Origin: Fratercula arctica | Taxonomy: Eukaryota > Chordata > Aves > Charadriiformes > Alcidae | Reading direction: 5' to 3' | DNA length: 64,000 nt | Assembly: GCA_947846985.1 (NCBI GenBank) | Contig: CANTUZ010000001.1 | Coordinates: forward strand, 38,774,727 to 38,838,726 | In this document: positions 50,666 to 61,702 of the stretch, piece by piece | How positions within the stretch are numbered: position 1 is the stretch's first letter | Layout of the letters: each line of letters opens with the position of its first letter | Notes under the pieces: generated by a model | Told to the model about the DNA's origin: nothing | Database searches by the model: none | The model's input: only the letters and a program-made list of their open reading frames with translations | Made by a program: the position numbers and the translations under genes

Positions 50666-53600
50666 TTATTAATTTCCACTACAGCTTTCTGTCGCTAAAA
50701 ATCCTCTTGCTTCCTTTTGACAAGATCCACTGGAATGGACTTGTTAACATGTAGGGACCTTCAAGAATCTCAAAATATTGTTGATGCAAGTTCCCATGAT
50801 TATCAGTTATAATCTATGGAAGCCATCACTGATCACTGTGTTGTATTAATATAAACGTTGATGCCATTCTCACCCATGTATGGTAATACTTAATGTGAGA
50901 ATGAATCATCTAACTTTTTCTAGTCTTAGATTTTAATAATATTTGAACAAAGATATGCATAAAATAACAGTGCTTTCTATTGTTACTGGAATCAGTGTAT
51001 TGTTTATTTATATTTTTATCTATTTTTGGTTTGTTTTTTTTTTTTTTTAAATGCCTGAAAACAATCCAATAATTTATTCATATCCCAATACATACAGAGG
51101 TGGAAGGTTATGCTAAGTGCTTATTATGTACTTGTTTAGAAACCAGTGAAATCCATTCTCAGTGACAACACACTGATTCAAAACTGATTTTCCATGTTAC
51201 ACACCATTCGGTTACACTGCTGGCTGAATTCTTCGTGTTAACATCCTTCCTTGACTCACTGCTTCAGGCTGATCTTACTAAAAGAATTACTAACAGAGTT
51301 TAACATCTGCATATATTTTCAATAGGTGGTCATGTGATCATGATTCATCTTCTCATAACTAGTGTCTGTTATGGAAAAATCACATTGTGACTACTCAAGG
51401 AAGTTACATCTTTACTTCACTAGGTGAAGCACATCCAGCATGAAAGTATAGGTCAACAGTTTTGGTAGGAATGGTGACTAAATAATAAACATATTCATGC
51501 TTCTCACCTGTCAACATGTCACTCCTTGTCTAATTACTGGATTTATATTCGACAAACCATTTATAACATGGCATCTCAGAACATACCCTGATCGCCTCTA
51601 CTATGATATACTGTGATATAAGAAACAGCCTGTACATTTTACTTTTTATCCTCTCCTTGTGGTCCTTTGTATCACAAGAACTTTTGCCAGAAGCTATGAA
51701 ACAGGACCAAAATGAGATCCTTCACCAATTGCCAGTATCTCTAGGCCTTGCTTAGAAGGTGGAGACTGCCAAAATTATCATCTTCACTTTGACTGAAAAG
51801 TTCATTTCTAAGCATTCATCTACTTATTAACGCACTCTCAAAGTAGGAAGAATTCTTAGGTGTGGAGGATGGGGTGATATTCAATCAATGTAGGCCTGTC
51901 ACATGGCTTTGTATTATGCTCATGTTTTGTTTATTCTCAGTCCAGAAATAATTTACATCCTGCAGCGCTCCTCTCTTCATTCATGCACTGACAGTCAGTT
52001 AAATGCAGGAGACCCAGGTTTATATGTTTTGTTATTCATGCTGCCTGCAAAAAAGAGCTTATATTCACCTACTGACTGCTATAGTTCTGTGTATTCTATT
52101 TCAGAAATGCAAACTGAGTGTAGTCACTCCAGGCTCCATTTAATCAATGGAAGGATGGGATAGGGAGATGGTATGAGTCTGTAGCAATTACTGCTTCAAC
52201 ATCACAGCTGTGTGGTCACCTACTGATTTAGTGGCAGTTGTGCATGACCAACACTAGGACAAGCTGTCCTAGTGAAGAGGTTGTATAAATATTGGTATAA
52301 TTTCTAAGCCATAGCCCATATGCATGTTTTAAAATTAAATGTGCATACTACATGTGTGCTGATACTGAAATACATTTATTATAAGGTTAGCTGCTAAAAG
52401 TCTATTACTGTAATTCTCTGTGGCTCAGTTAATTTCAGTCATTTTAGCTCAAACCACAGTAAGAGGTGAAATTCAGGTCAGAGAATGCTGAGTGAACAGT
52501 AAAACATTATGTACCATTCACTTTACAATTAACACATCTTCCCTTGAGTTGGAAGAGATAAGTTAGCTGTGACTCTTTGGACAGAAATCACTGGCCTATT
52601 TAATAGTGTGAGATGAACTGGAACCACTTGTTGTTGTTTTGTTTTTTAACCTTGTTCTATTGGATTTATGCCTGTAGAACCAAGCACTTCAGTTTAATTC
52701 AGCGTTTTGGTAGTTTCATATACTGATTTCTGGTTTGAAGCTCCATCTTGAAAGGATTAATGTTAAAGATTTCCATGCAGGGCAGCAAGGGAAAAAAAGA
52801 GCTTAATTCCTTCAGGCTATATAAGAACTGTGCTGTTCTTTTTTTTGTGTTTCTTTGCCTAACATATCCTTTGTATTCCTTTGAGTGTGAGCTTACAGAC
52901 ATTCTTTTTAACTTGGATCATAATGTGATATATGAATTATTTAGAAGTAAATACTTCTATTATGAAGAAAAGTGAAGAGACTCTGTGACCTACCCGGGTA
53001 GGAACAATGGTTTGTGCTTTTGGGAATAACACTGCCAATCATTTGTGCTGAAGCATGTAAAAATTAATACAAACCTTAGAGTCGTGTGTAGAATGGCTAA
53101 AGGACAGAAGGGCCTGGACCACAAGTGAGCAAAATGATTTGTAATGGTTTAGTCATTTAAGCTAGCTACTAGACACAGTTTCCTCTTCATTACAACTCAG
53201 AAAGGCTATTTTAGTACTTTCCATTTTTTTTACAGCTCTCTCTAGAGCTTTCACCAAGATTATTCTAAATCATCCACTATACTACCATAAAGGTAAGTAT
53301 AGCTTAAGCCCCAGCAGTTTAAATACTCTGGACAGAGAGTAAATGGGGTAGTAGAAAGAGGCAATAAAAAGGTGGTTTACAAAGACCTCATAATCATGTT
53401 GCAGTCTACATCAGTTGGTACACAGAAGGATTAGATGTCTTCCTCTTGGTCACCCAGAAAGAACTGGAAGTGACAGAATTTCATTTTAAATTTACGTACT
53501 AGATCCATGGGTCTTGTGCTGCATGTGGCTTGTGACCGAGTGATGTTTCCATCAACCATTGCTTTTATAGCCAGCAATAGGGTGAGTTTTCTCTCACAGG

Positions 53601-54454
53601 AGATGCTGGGTAAACCAAATTTCCAGCTTTGGAAGACAGTGAATAAACAGGTACTACAATAGCTATCACAAGGGGACACTGAACACAGAAGTATTTACTT
53701 ATTTCCTGTGTACTAGATAGTGCCATTTTTTAAACATTGTCTCTTTCCACTTTAGTTTTAGAAGATGACACAATCTAGTTTCTTTCATATTTCATACAGT
53801 GAACATGACATAACCCTCCATTAGTCTGTTACAGATATTCCAGCCTTAAAATGAATAGCAAATGCAAACTAATTTGGAAGAATGAATAAAAGGGTATGCA
53901 CCTTTCACTTCTAAGTCATTTATCTGAGATCAAACCAACCCAATGGAAACTGATAGACAGTATTTTCTGACAGAGACAATTAATGAGGTAACTCAGTCCC
54001 AGAAATGGTTCATCTTCATTCCTTTGACATTCCGTGACACTGCTTATGTGGGAACGAAAAGAGACTAAAATTATTGAAATATGGAGAAAGGGTTAATGAG
54101 CAGTTAGTTTTAATATTTAATGCTGATACTTAAAAAAATAGTAAAATGTAACTCACCAATATTACTACAACTGAAACATTAACTTCATATATTTCATGCA
54201 TACAAAAATTTGGGAAATACAAAGGAACAATTGAAAACATTTTCAAACCACAAAATTTGTTCATGCAACCTAAAGCCCTGTAGCTATCCAAAAGGTGCAG
54301 TTTAACTTCTCCTGACTAGAACCTTCTTTTGTGTGTGTTCATCCCTTTCAAGAATGGTCTGCTTCATTATATGATTTGGTATTTCCACACCCATGCTATG
54401 TTTCAGAATAAAAGGTATTTTGTGGCTTAAGGAGGTGGAGTATGGGAGAAACCA

Positions 54455-54490
54455 TTCTCTCTCTCTCTCTCTCTTTTTTTTTTTTTTTTT
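54455..54490. repeat. (TC)n microsatellite with poly(T)
   Basis: About nine TC dinucleotides followed by about 17 T. Confidence 0.85.
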
Positions 54491-55690
54491 TATATAGCTT
54501 CCTTGAGTTTTTGTCTATCCCCAAATACAAGCCCCCAGTCTGAGAAATAACAGTAGATATATCATCAAGGGATGTCTGTGCCACATTTCTGAGTGATACA
54601 AAAATATCTCAGATAACAAAACCATCAAACTAAAGACTTTGATAAGCTTTCCTCAAAGCATGTTCCCTGCAATAGAACAAACCTTTCATGTCCTTGCTTT
54701 TATCCTGGCCTTTTCACTCCTTAATATCTTCTTTTTTAATATCAGTTTCATGTCCTAAATCAAACATTTCTCAAAATTAGGTACTAATCCTCTAACCAGC
54801 TTTCTAAAGGAAAACCTTTTACAATTGCAGAGCGGATCACTGAAGTCACTGGGCATTACTTCAGTGTGTAGCCAACAAGAGATTGGATGTTTTAGACTTA
54901 TGTCTTTTGTAGCAGCATCCTCTGTTTCAAAAAATTATCTAAGTGCTAAATGCTGCTTTCTAAATTAAATAACTTATTCAGATATTATTTTGATTTCAGA
55001 TGTTCTCTTATGAACTGTAAAATACTCATGTATCTACTCTCTTCCTCCATGTGAAAACTAATACTCTGAGCTGTGTAAGAAGGATGGCTCTCCATCAGTG
55101 TCTTCATATGCAATGTTAATTCTAAGTCTGTAAAGAAGTAAGTTGAAGGTGGTAAATATTATTTATTAACATATGAGGCCTATTGACCATTTAAGTATTC
55201 AGAAAGCTTAATTCAGGAGCTTTCATAAATTAATAGTTTAACCAGCTACTGTACATCATCTGAGCTACAGAAACTGATTATGCAAGAGATCTTAGACTGC
55301 AGCAAACACAAGTTGAAACAAATTAATTTATATCTCAGTAACAGAGGTTTAAACAAGCACATTTTACCTCAAATTTATATGGGCTAAGAGTATGAATGTT
55401 TGCCTATTATTTTGGCTCTGATGAACACAGTAACTTGATGAGCTTCAAAAACATCTGTCTGACCCCTAAGTGAAGCTAATGTCTGTGTAGTGGAAACAGG
55501 GACCAGCTCAGTTTCCAGTGAGGTTCATGGGCCTTTGAAATGGATCCAATAAAAAGAAGTTGAATACAATTATATCAAATAAAATAATTTCAGATATTGA
55601 GAGACCTTATATACAATGTCATACAACAATGGTGGGAAAGAAGGAATGAATTTATATGACTGATATTTCTTTTAAAATTATGACAGAACC

Positions 55691-55754
55691 AAAAAAAAAA
55701 AAAAAAAAAAAAGCGACCAATAAACCCCGAACCAAACCAAAACCAAAAGAAAAC
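55691..55754. repeat. poly(A) with (CCAAA)n tail
   Basis: About 22 A followed by ACCAA/CCGAACCAAACC-type units. Confidence 0.85.
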
Positions 55755-55939
55755 AAATTGTTCTCTAAATTTAATATCCCCTTTTGCTAGCTATTCATAT
55801 GCATGCCTGAGGTTATGAGTTAGCTTGAACAGTCCCACATGCACACTGCATCCACTCATCCGGTACTAATAACTCTTTATTTACCAAACATATAAAATTT
55901 TTTTTAGACAAATGTTTCCAATATGTGCATTTTCCTAAT

Positions 55940-56040
55940 ATATAAGTATGCATGCATATATGTATATATACACATATACACATATGTGTATACACATATA
56001 CACATATGCACAAATATATAGACCTATATATTTATATATA
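55940..56040. repeat. (TA/CACATA)n microsatellite
   Basis: Alternating purine-pyrimidine tract with ATATACACATATACACATA units grading into TATATA. Partly self-complementary. Confidence 0.85.
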
Positions 56041-56306
56041 AAAATTAATTCTCTTTGGAAAAATAAATATTGTTTTTTCTTGTCACTGTAGCACAAACAG
56101 ATTAACCCTTCATAAAATACAACCTATCTGCTAAATACAGTAGTGCAGTTTGCTGCTAAGTCAGACTTACCATGCGATCAGTACTAGATTCAAGGACAGG
56201 CAAACAGGTTTGGGAATAGCTCTGCAATAAAGAAGAAGGTGTGAAATAGATCTCTAGAAGTTATATGAGCTAAGTCTTAACACATCTCCTTAGACTACAC
56301 TTGCAA

Positions 56307-56344
56307 CTAGTGCCAAGAAATAAGATGAAGATTCTTGGCACTAG
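56307..56344. repeat. 13-bp perfect hairpin
   Basis: CTAGTGCCAAGAA at 56307-56319 pairs exactly with TTCTTGGCACTAG at 56332-56344 around a 12-base loop. No transcript or element is recognised around it. Confidence 0.85.
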
Positions 56345-57794
56345 GTGATTCTTCTTATCTATTTTAGATGTCTATCTTAAAGTAACATGTATTGCCCACT
56401 TGAAGTGACTATTTCTCTTTCTAGGATTCTCAGTTGACTAGCTCAGTAGTAGATGTCTAACCTGAGACTGGTACATGTGTGTATCAATTTATATTATGTT
56501 GCAACATCACTAAGTGTTCCTCTTTCTTGGAAAGAAAGTCCTCAGGCGGGATCCAGCTCCAGATTTGCTCACCTGGACATACGCATATGTAGATAAAGCC
56601 AGGTCAATGCAGTCAAGTGAAAATTCGGTTTATCCTGAAGGATCAGTTCAGGTCAGGCAATACTACAGCTCCATTCAGCTGCTTGAACAAGGACAGACTG
56701 TTTGTGCCTTTTGAGAAGACCAATGATAGTCCCATCAGCCAAATCAAAAGGGCACATCTGTGCAATTTGTATCACATTTGCCAGTCTCATTCAGGAATTT
56801 AAGACACCATGAGGCATCCTAAATGATACTAGAAACTTAAGTTTAAGCAAATCAGTTTAAATCTCTTATAGCTTATCAGCTGAGTCACTACCCATGCTTC
56901 ATTGACTGCATTGTTTAGAGATCATCGCTGAATATATATGACTGAAATATGGATATCTATACCTAGATATGTCAATTTAAGTGACTGGAGACTAGATCAA
57001 AAAAAAGTAATGCCTTAAATATGTGGTGAGTATCACCTTAAATGAGATACGGTATCCACGAAATCCATATGCCTTGACAGATATATCTTATGACCTATGA
57101 AGTCCTGGGTACTTTTAACTGAACTGAATTACACCTTCAGTCTCAAACTGAACTTTAACTCTCACATAATTTTCATCACATGCAAAAATAATATGTATAT
57201 CTTTAATAAATAGCTACAGATTTGTCTTCTCTGGCACAATAAAGGGTCAGTCTGAAACCAGAATTTAGTTTAAATGCCTTCCATGATGCTGAAACAGGTT
57301 ATTCACTTCATTTTGGAAATTTGATTGATATTCCATTCTGTTAATTTATAGTCATCCTAGTAACTAATATTTGTGTGCTACTTTTTTAAATTTAATGATT
57401 TTCTAATGAAAATACTTTAAATTCTACAGTGCAGATTAAACTCTTGATCCTCCTTGTATGTGATAAAGTAATGTTTTCTAGGAAGTTCAGAGCCAAAACT
57501 GAGTTTAAATTAGCAGGTGTAGAACTCCAGAAGTAGGCAGTTCTCCAGTAGCAGTATGTACGATAATTGCTTAAATTGCCCAAAGATATTTTGTTAGTGT
57601 AATCTGTTTATATATTCCCTCTTTCTAATATTTACATTGATAAGATCTTCAGAGAGGTGTATAATTATTCTCTGTGGAAATAATCAAGATAATTAGTATA
57701 CTTATTTGAAAATATGCAAAAACATATTGAAAAATGCTTCACTAATCATTCTGTCCTGAATTTATATATAAATAATGTATCTGCCTACTTTGAA

Positions 57795-57845
57795 ATCTAT
57801 GGGCATTTTGCCATTAAATTCAATAGAAACAGCATCAGGTCCAAT
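57795..57845 (+). repeat. possible ancient amniote repeat fragment
   Basis: ATTTTGCCATTAAATTCAAT followed by AGAAACAGCATCAGGTCC resembles the common ancient amniote pattern TTTTGCCATTGACTTCAATGG...AGGATCAGGCCC. Very short, family uncertain. Confidence 0.35.
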
Positions 57846-59772
57846 ATGAATATCAGAGTAATATGTTGAAAGATTAACCATAAGTATACTTTAGAACTAA
57901 GATAATACTCTATGGTATTTCTGAAAGAGAAAAGGGGAAAGAAAAAAAAAAAAAAGAAAGAAAAAAAAAGGACTATTTCATCTGTTTTCTTACTCTAATA
58001 TTACCTTTTTCCATGTTACCAGTATTGGTCTTGATTTGTTTTTTACATTAAGACTTTCAGTTATTTTCAGCTTCTGAAAACTCCAAGGTATATCAACAAC
58101 AGATTTTTTAGAATTAAGTTCTGTTGAATTAATGTGATTACGTCCTTGAAGCTAGAAGAAATGTAGAATTCATCTTACTTTCTGAGCATGCGATGTTCAA
58201 CACATAGTCATTTTCTGGGCACAAAGAGACCTAAGGAATGATATCTGTCAAATCCCTCAGATTTCAAAAGTAACATGGAGTATGTTACCTTTGAATACTT
58301 CACAATGTGGCACCCTGCTACATGTCTTTTTCAGTATCTTTTGTGTCCTTCGGTTTGACCTTTTGCTCCACATTTTCTCTGGGGAGGGGGTACATATTTT
58401 CCAAATTCAAGAGCTGACTTCTATAGCTCCTTCTTCAGCTCTCATGCTCACTTCCTGATAATTCTTTAGTATGTTTTCTTTTTCTCGTTGTCATGGCCTT
58501 TCTTTTTTTTTTTCTTTTTTTTTTTTCTAGGTTTAGTTACGCTACTTGCAACTGGAATGGCTTTTCGCCTATTGCAAATAAAGATTGATCATATATTTCT
58601 GAGATGTCCAAATAACTTGGGTGATCTTATATTTTAAAAGTCATTTTTTCAAAAATTTATTAGCAGGGCTCTGCTCTGTAATGGAGACATTGATGGAGAA
58701 GACTGGATTCTTACTGATACAAACCGTACATTTACCTTCTTGCCAACATTATATCTTTTAAAGAAACACTCAGACCCTGAACAAACAGCTTACCTTTAAC
58801 GCTCCCAAAACTATTTAACTGTATGTGTCTGCATTTAGTATTGTAAAAGAACAAAACTTTGCCTTTATTTCAAGGGTTGTTTTTTTTGTCTTTGAAATAA
58901 GCACACAAGTACTGAAGTGTATTATAACTTACAGAGAATATCAAGTAAGATGAGAAAGTATTCACTTCTTAAGCTGTGAAATTATTTAGCAGAAGTCAGT
59001 TCACTGACTGTTCACATAAAGTAAATCTACTTACACACTCTTTGAAGTACTGATGCCTTAGTGATTAAAAAAATCGTTTTCCCTGTACTTGCAATTACAT
59101 AGTAAGTAAACATTATGCAGCTTAGGAAATAGTCCTTTCCTTCCTACTGATATTAACTATTTACACTGTAAAATTTCTTGCACACTGAAGTGCTTGAAAT
59201 ATGGAGATCTATGAGGTAGTTCCCAAAAGAATATACTTTTTTTTGGTCAGAGAAAGAAAGCAATCTTTAGAGCAAGTGGGCTGTTTTCCTGTGGGAAGTC
59301 CAGAAGATATGCTGTTGTTGTGACATAGATTTCCAGTGTGCAAACCATGTCTGCTGGAGTGTTGAGATATGCCAAGAAAAATGTCCTCAGTCCCAGCAGG
59401 AATACAGCCTAAAAAGATTGTTTGATCTTTCTCATCTTTCTCATTCTCCTGCTCTCAGACATGTATGCAGAAAAGCATACACAAACATACATATATCAGG
59501 CAACCATATTCGTTTGTTCTTTTTCGAAGTAGTATGGAATTTCCATTATGAAGTCAAATATTTCACACTCTTCTGGTAACTAATGAGTATTTATGGATTT
59601 GCTGCACACATGCATTGATTATGGTAATCTAGAATTCCTGAAATCCTTTACAATCAGATGATTTCTAAATTATTATACTCAGTGTCTCCATACTCTGATA
59701 GGAAAACAAGTCCCCAGTTTTATATCAAGGATCACAGTATACAAAACATTTTTTAAAATTCTTTTTCATTGC

Positions 59773-60545
59773 TGTCCTGGTTTGATGTAGAACAGAACCA
59801 GTTTTCCTTTCAGTAATTTTATTTTTCAGTTAAGTCTCTTTTAACTAACTGAACTCTCTGAAATAACACAGCATATTTTTCAGACAGTGCCTGCTTTCAG
59901 GCTGATAAGACCTGACAGTCATAGTTAATACCAAGGAATGGTAAGCAGAGAGGCTCTCGCTTATACTTATTGCTGTGACAACCAAGGTCAGCTAACTTTG
60001 TTATGTACCAAGTCGGAGGGTTGGAATCAGACAAGTGTAAATGGGTTGCACCTGTGGGGAGGAGCAGACAGGACAGGTGACCCAAAACTGACCAACGGGG
60101 TATTCCATCCCATCTGCATCATGCTCAGTATAAAAGCTGAGGAATCAAAGGGGTCAACCTCTTTCTTCAATGGCCAGCATCTGAGGAGGACTTGCTCTGT
60201 TCATCTGCCTTTGATCCCAATCTGTGTGTTCCTGAATCCAGATCTGTAATCCAGTTCCTGTCCATTGCTGAGTCCAGCCTGGGACTCTTCCGTTGCTTGT
60301 TGGTGGGTGACCTTCATCCTGGCAGCTCAATACTGATTTTGGATATATTGTATATATTTCATTATTTTCTTATTGATATTGTTATCTTCTCTTATTAATA
60401 TTTCATTACAGTAGTTTTCATTTTCCTTTCAACCCATAAGTCTCTCTCCCTTATTTTCTCTCCTTTCTCTTCTGGGAAGGGAACAAAAGATTAAAAGAGA
60501 GCATCTGTCATTTGTTTAGTGGCCAGTTCAGCCCAAACCATGACA
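59773..60545 (+). mobile_element. ERV LTR number 1 (5' LTR or solo-like)
   Basis: 773 bp bounded by TGTCCTGGTTTGATG and CAGCCCAAACCATGACA, an imperfect inverted pair with TG...CA ends. A clean TATAAAA box at 60129-60135 fits a U3 promoter on the plus strand. A degraded primer binding site follows directly. Its 3' partner is not in the window. The look is that of an avian class II-like LTR. The family name is not assigned. Confidence 0.85.
60129..60135 (+). promoter_or_regulatory. TATA box of LTR 1
   Basis: TATAAAA within CTCAGTATAAAAGCTGAGG, about 355 bases after the LTR start. This is the expected place for the end of U3. Confidence 0.7.
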
Positions 60546-60632
60546 GATTTATTGATGCTCAATGCGGGGCCCAAACCAAGGTTCTGACAGATTGCCTGAA
60601 TAGTTTGAATTCCAGCTTGCTCAGTTGAGAGT
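60546..60632 (+). mobile_element. leader remnant of ERV 1 with decayed primer site
   Basis: 87 bases between the two LTRs. TTGATGCTCAATGCGGGGC at 60551-60569 reads as a mutated version of the TTGGCGCCYAAYGYGGGGC-type primer binding site (intact in ERV 2). The leader breaks off where the second LTR begins, so ERV 2 probably inserted here or recombined in. Confidence 0.6.
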
Positions 60633-60953
60633 TGTCCAGGTTCCAGCAGGGATAGGGTTAATTTTCCACAGGCTCCATCAGGGACACAGGTATTCTATCC
60701 CATGTGAGCCATGTCCACTCTGAGCTGCCAGGGGATGGAGCAGGAAGTCGTCTCAGTGAGCAGCGGTTCTGTAATCGTGTTTGTATATTCCTCTATCCCT
60801 GTTGTTGTTTTCTTGTTCCTTTTGCTGTTGTGTTAAATTGCCTTTGTCTCAACCCACGAATTTTACCTTTTTCTTCTGATTCTTTCCTATATTTGGAAAG
60901 CTTGACAGAGCGGCACGTGGTCCTTTGTTGCCATCTGAGGCCAAACCACGACA
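60633..60953 (+). mobile_element. ERV LTR number 2, 5' LTR of the gag-bearing ERV
   Basis: 321 bp from TGTCCAGGTTCCAGCAGGG to GAGGCCAAACCACGACA. The start contains GGGATAGGGTTAATTTTCC, a pattern typical of avian LTR starts, and the end resembles the end of LTR 1. It is followed six to eight bases later by a primer binding site. It is short compared with LTR 1 and has no clear TATA box, so an internal deletion is likely. Confidence 0.7.
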
Positions 60954-60961
60954 GTCCTTTT

Positions 60962-60979
60962 TGGCGCCTAATGTGGGGC
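60962..60979 (+). other. primer binding site, tRNA-Lys-like
   Basis: TGGCGCCTAATGTGGGGC lies just after LTR 2. The TGGCGCC start is the complement of the tRNA-Lys 3' acceptor, as used by class II (betaretrovirus/ERVK-like) elements. ERVL elements, which use tRNA-Leu, would start TGGTGTC instead. The following bases are diverged from the exact tRNA complement. Confidence 0.7.
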
Positions 60980-61075
60980 AACAGGGGTTGAGATAACGAC
61001 AGAATCCAACTAGAGCTTGTAAAAACGAATTTGTTGTCTGCATTTATTGTATTAGGTAAATAGTCGCCGGTCACC

Positions 61076-61702
61076 ATGTTGCTTAGTTTGTTCTCATGGC
61101 TGTGTTATGTAAATTCCTATATGGTTATGCACTCCCTTACTTCTGGGAGAGGGATGAGGATTATCATTTTGCTGTCCTGTGCTATATCAGCTTATGATAT
61201 GATAACATCACTGTTCAGACAGTTATTTTGGGGTGTTTATGTGGTATTGCTGTCCTGCCTGTACATTGGGCACCATCTCTCAGAATTTATTAATAGTTAC
61301 ACCCAGTCTATGGGGGAAATGGGGGGGGGGGACACTTTCCCCAGCTCTTTTGCCTCCCTTTTCTCCTTCGGGTCAGGTATGACAGCTTTTGAGAATTTTG
61401 AATACCCTTGGGATGCTCAAGCCAGCATGTTTCTAGTGTTATGTTTCCTGAATATGTTCCAGGTCTTGTTTAGGGTTAAACGACTATTTAAGACTACCAC
61501 CCAGAGATCTACCCCGAGGCTGGATAGTCAGGGGTGGCATGGCATGTGGGAGAACATGGGCAGGTACCTAGAGAACTTCTCACCTCCAATGGTCTGGGAC
61601 TTCACCCCTGAACAATTACAGGACCCTGATAGAATAGTAGAATATCTGAAGGGAAAATGCTGTGGCTATTCTGGAGAGGCACAACTCACCGCACTGTGCT
61701 AG
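61076..61702 (+). CDS. ERV Gag-like N-terminal ORF with membrane segments
   Basis: A 208-codon open frame 97 bases after the primer site. The first ATG has a good context (CACCATGT). The first 70 residues are strongly hydrophobic, with likely membrane segments at about 1-18, 27-47 and 50-65, and a fourth at 117-132. A charged, proline-containing part follows, including MVWDFTPEQLQDPDRIVEYL near 175-195. It stops at TAG (61700-61702), but the same frame stays open and Gag-like to a TGA near 61853. The stop is therefore probably a TGG-to-TAG nonsense mutation and this is the front of a larger Gag-type precursor. No N-terminal myristoylation glycine is present. I infer that it targets membranes in place of a myristoylated matrix. 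An 11-G run (61321-61331) sits in codons 82-86. Other reading: a separate leader protein. Confidence 0.6.
   Translation: MLLSLFSWLCYVNSYMVMHSLTSGRGMRIIILLSCAISAYDMITSLFRQLFWGVYVVLLSCLYIGHHLSEFINSYTQSMGEMGGGDTFPSSFASLFSFGSGMTAFENFEYPWDAQASMFLVLCFLNMFQVLFRVKRLFKTTTQRSTPRLDSQGWHGMWENMGRYLENFSPPMVWDFTPEQLQDPDRIVEYLKGKCCGYSGEAQLTALC

Larger units (their letters stand above)
45691..59772. other. AT-rich non-coding DNA
   Basis: No gene recognised. Simple repeats occur at 46645-46722, 50519-50538, 54455-54490, 55691-55754, 55940-56040, 57941-57970 and 58500-58528. There are local duplications at 50475-50665, a perfect hairpin at 56307-56344 and one faint ancient repeat at 57795-57845. Open frames (for example near 46025-46306 and 53431-53679) lack any motif I know. 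Confidence 0.65.

Noticed and set aside
53431..53679. 82-codon minus-strand frame with several cysteines and a gene-like composition
   Set aside because: No motif recognised, no splice signals that fit, and length is within chance for this much DNA. A protein search would decide.
56514..56802. Two overlapping plus-strand frames of 61-66 codons in less AT-rich sequence
   Set aside because: No recognisable domain, and neither has support as an exon. Left as non-coding.
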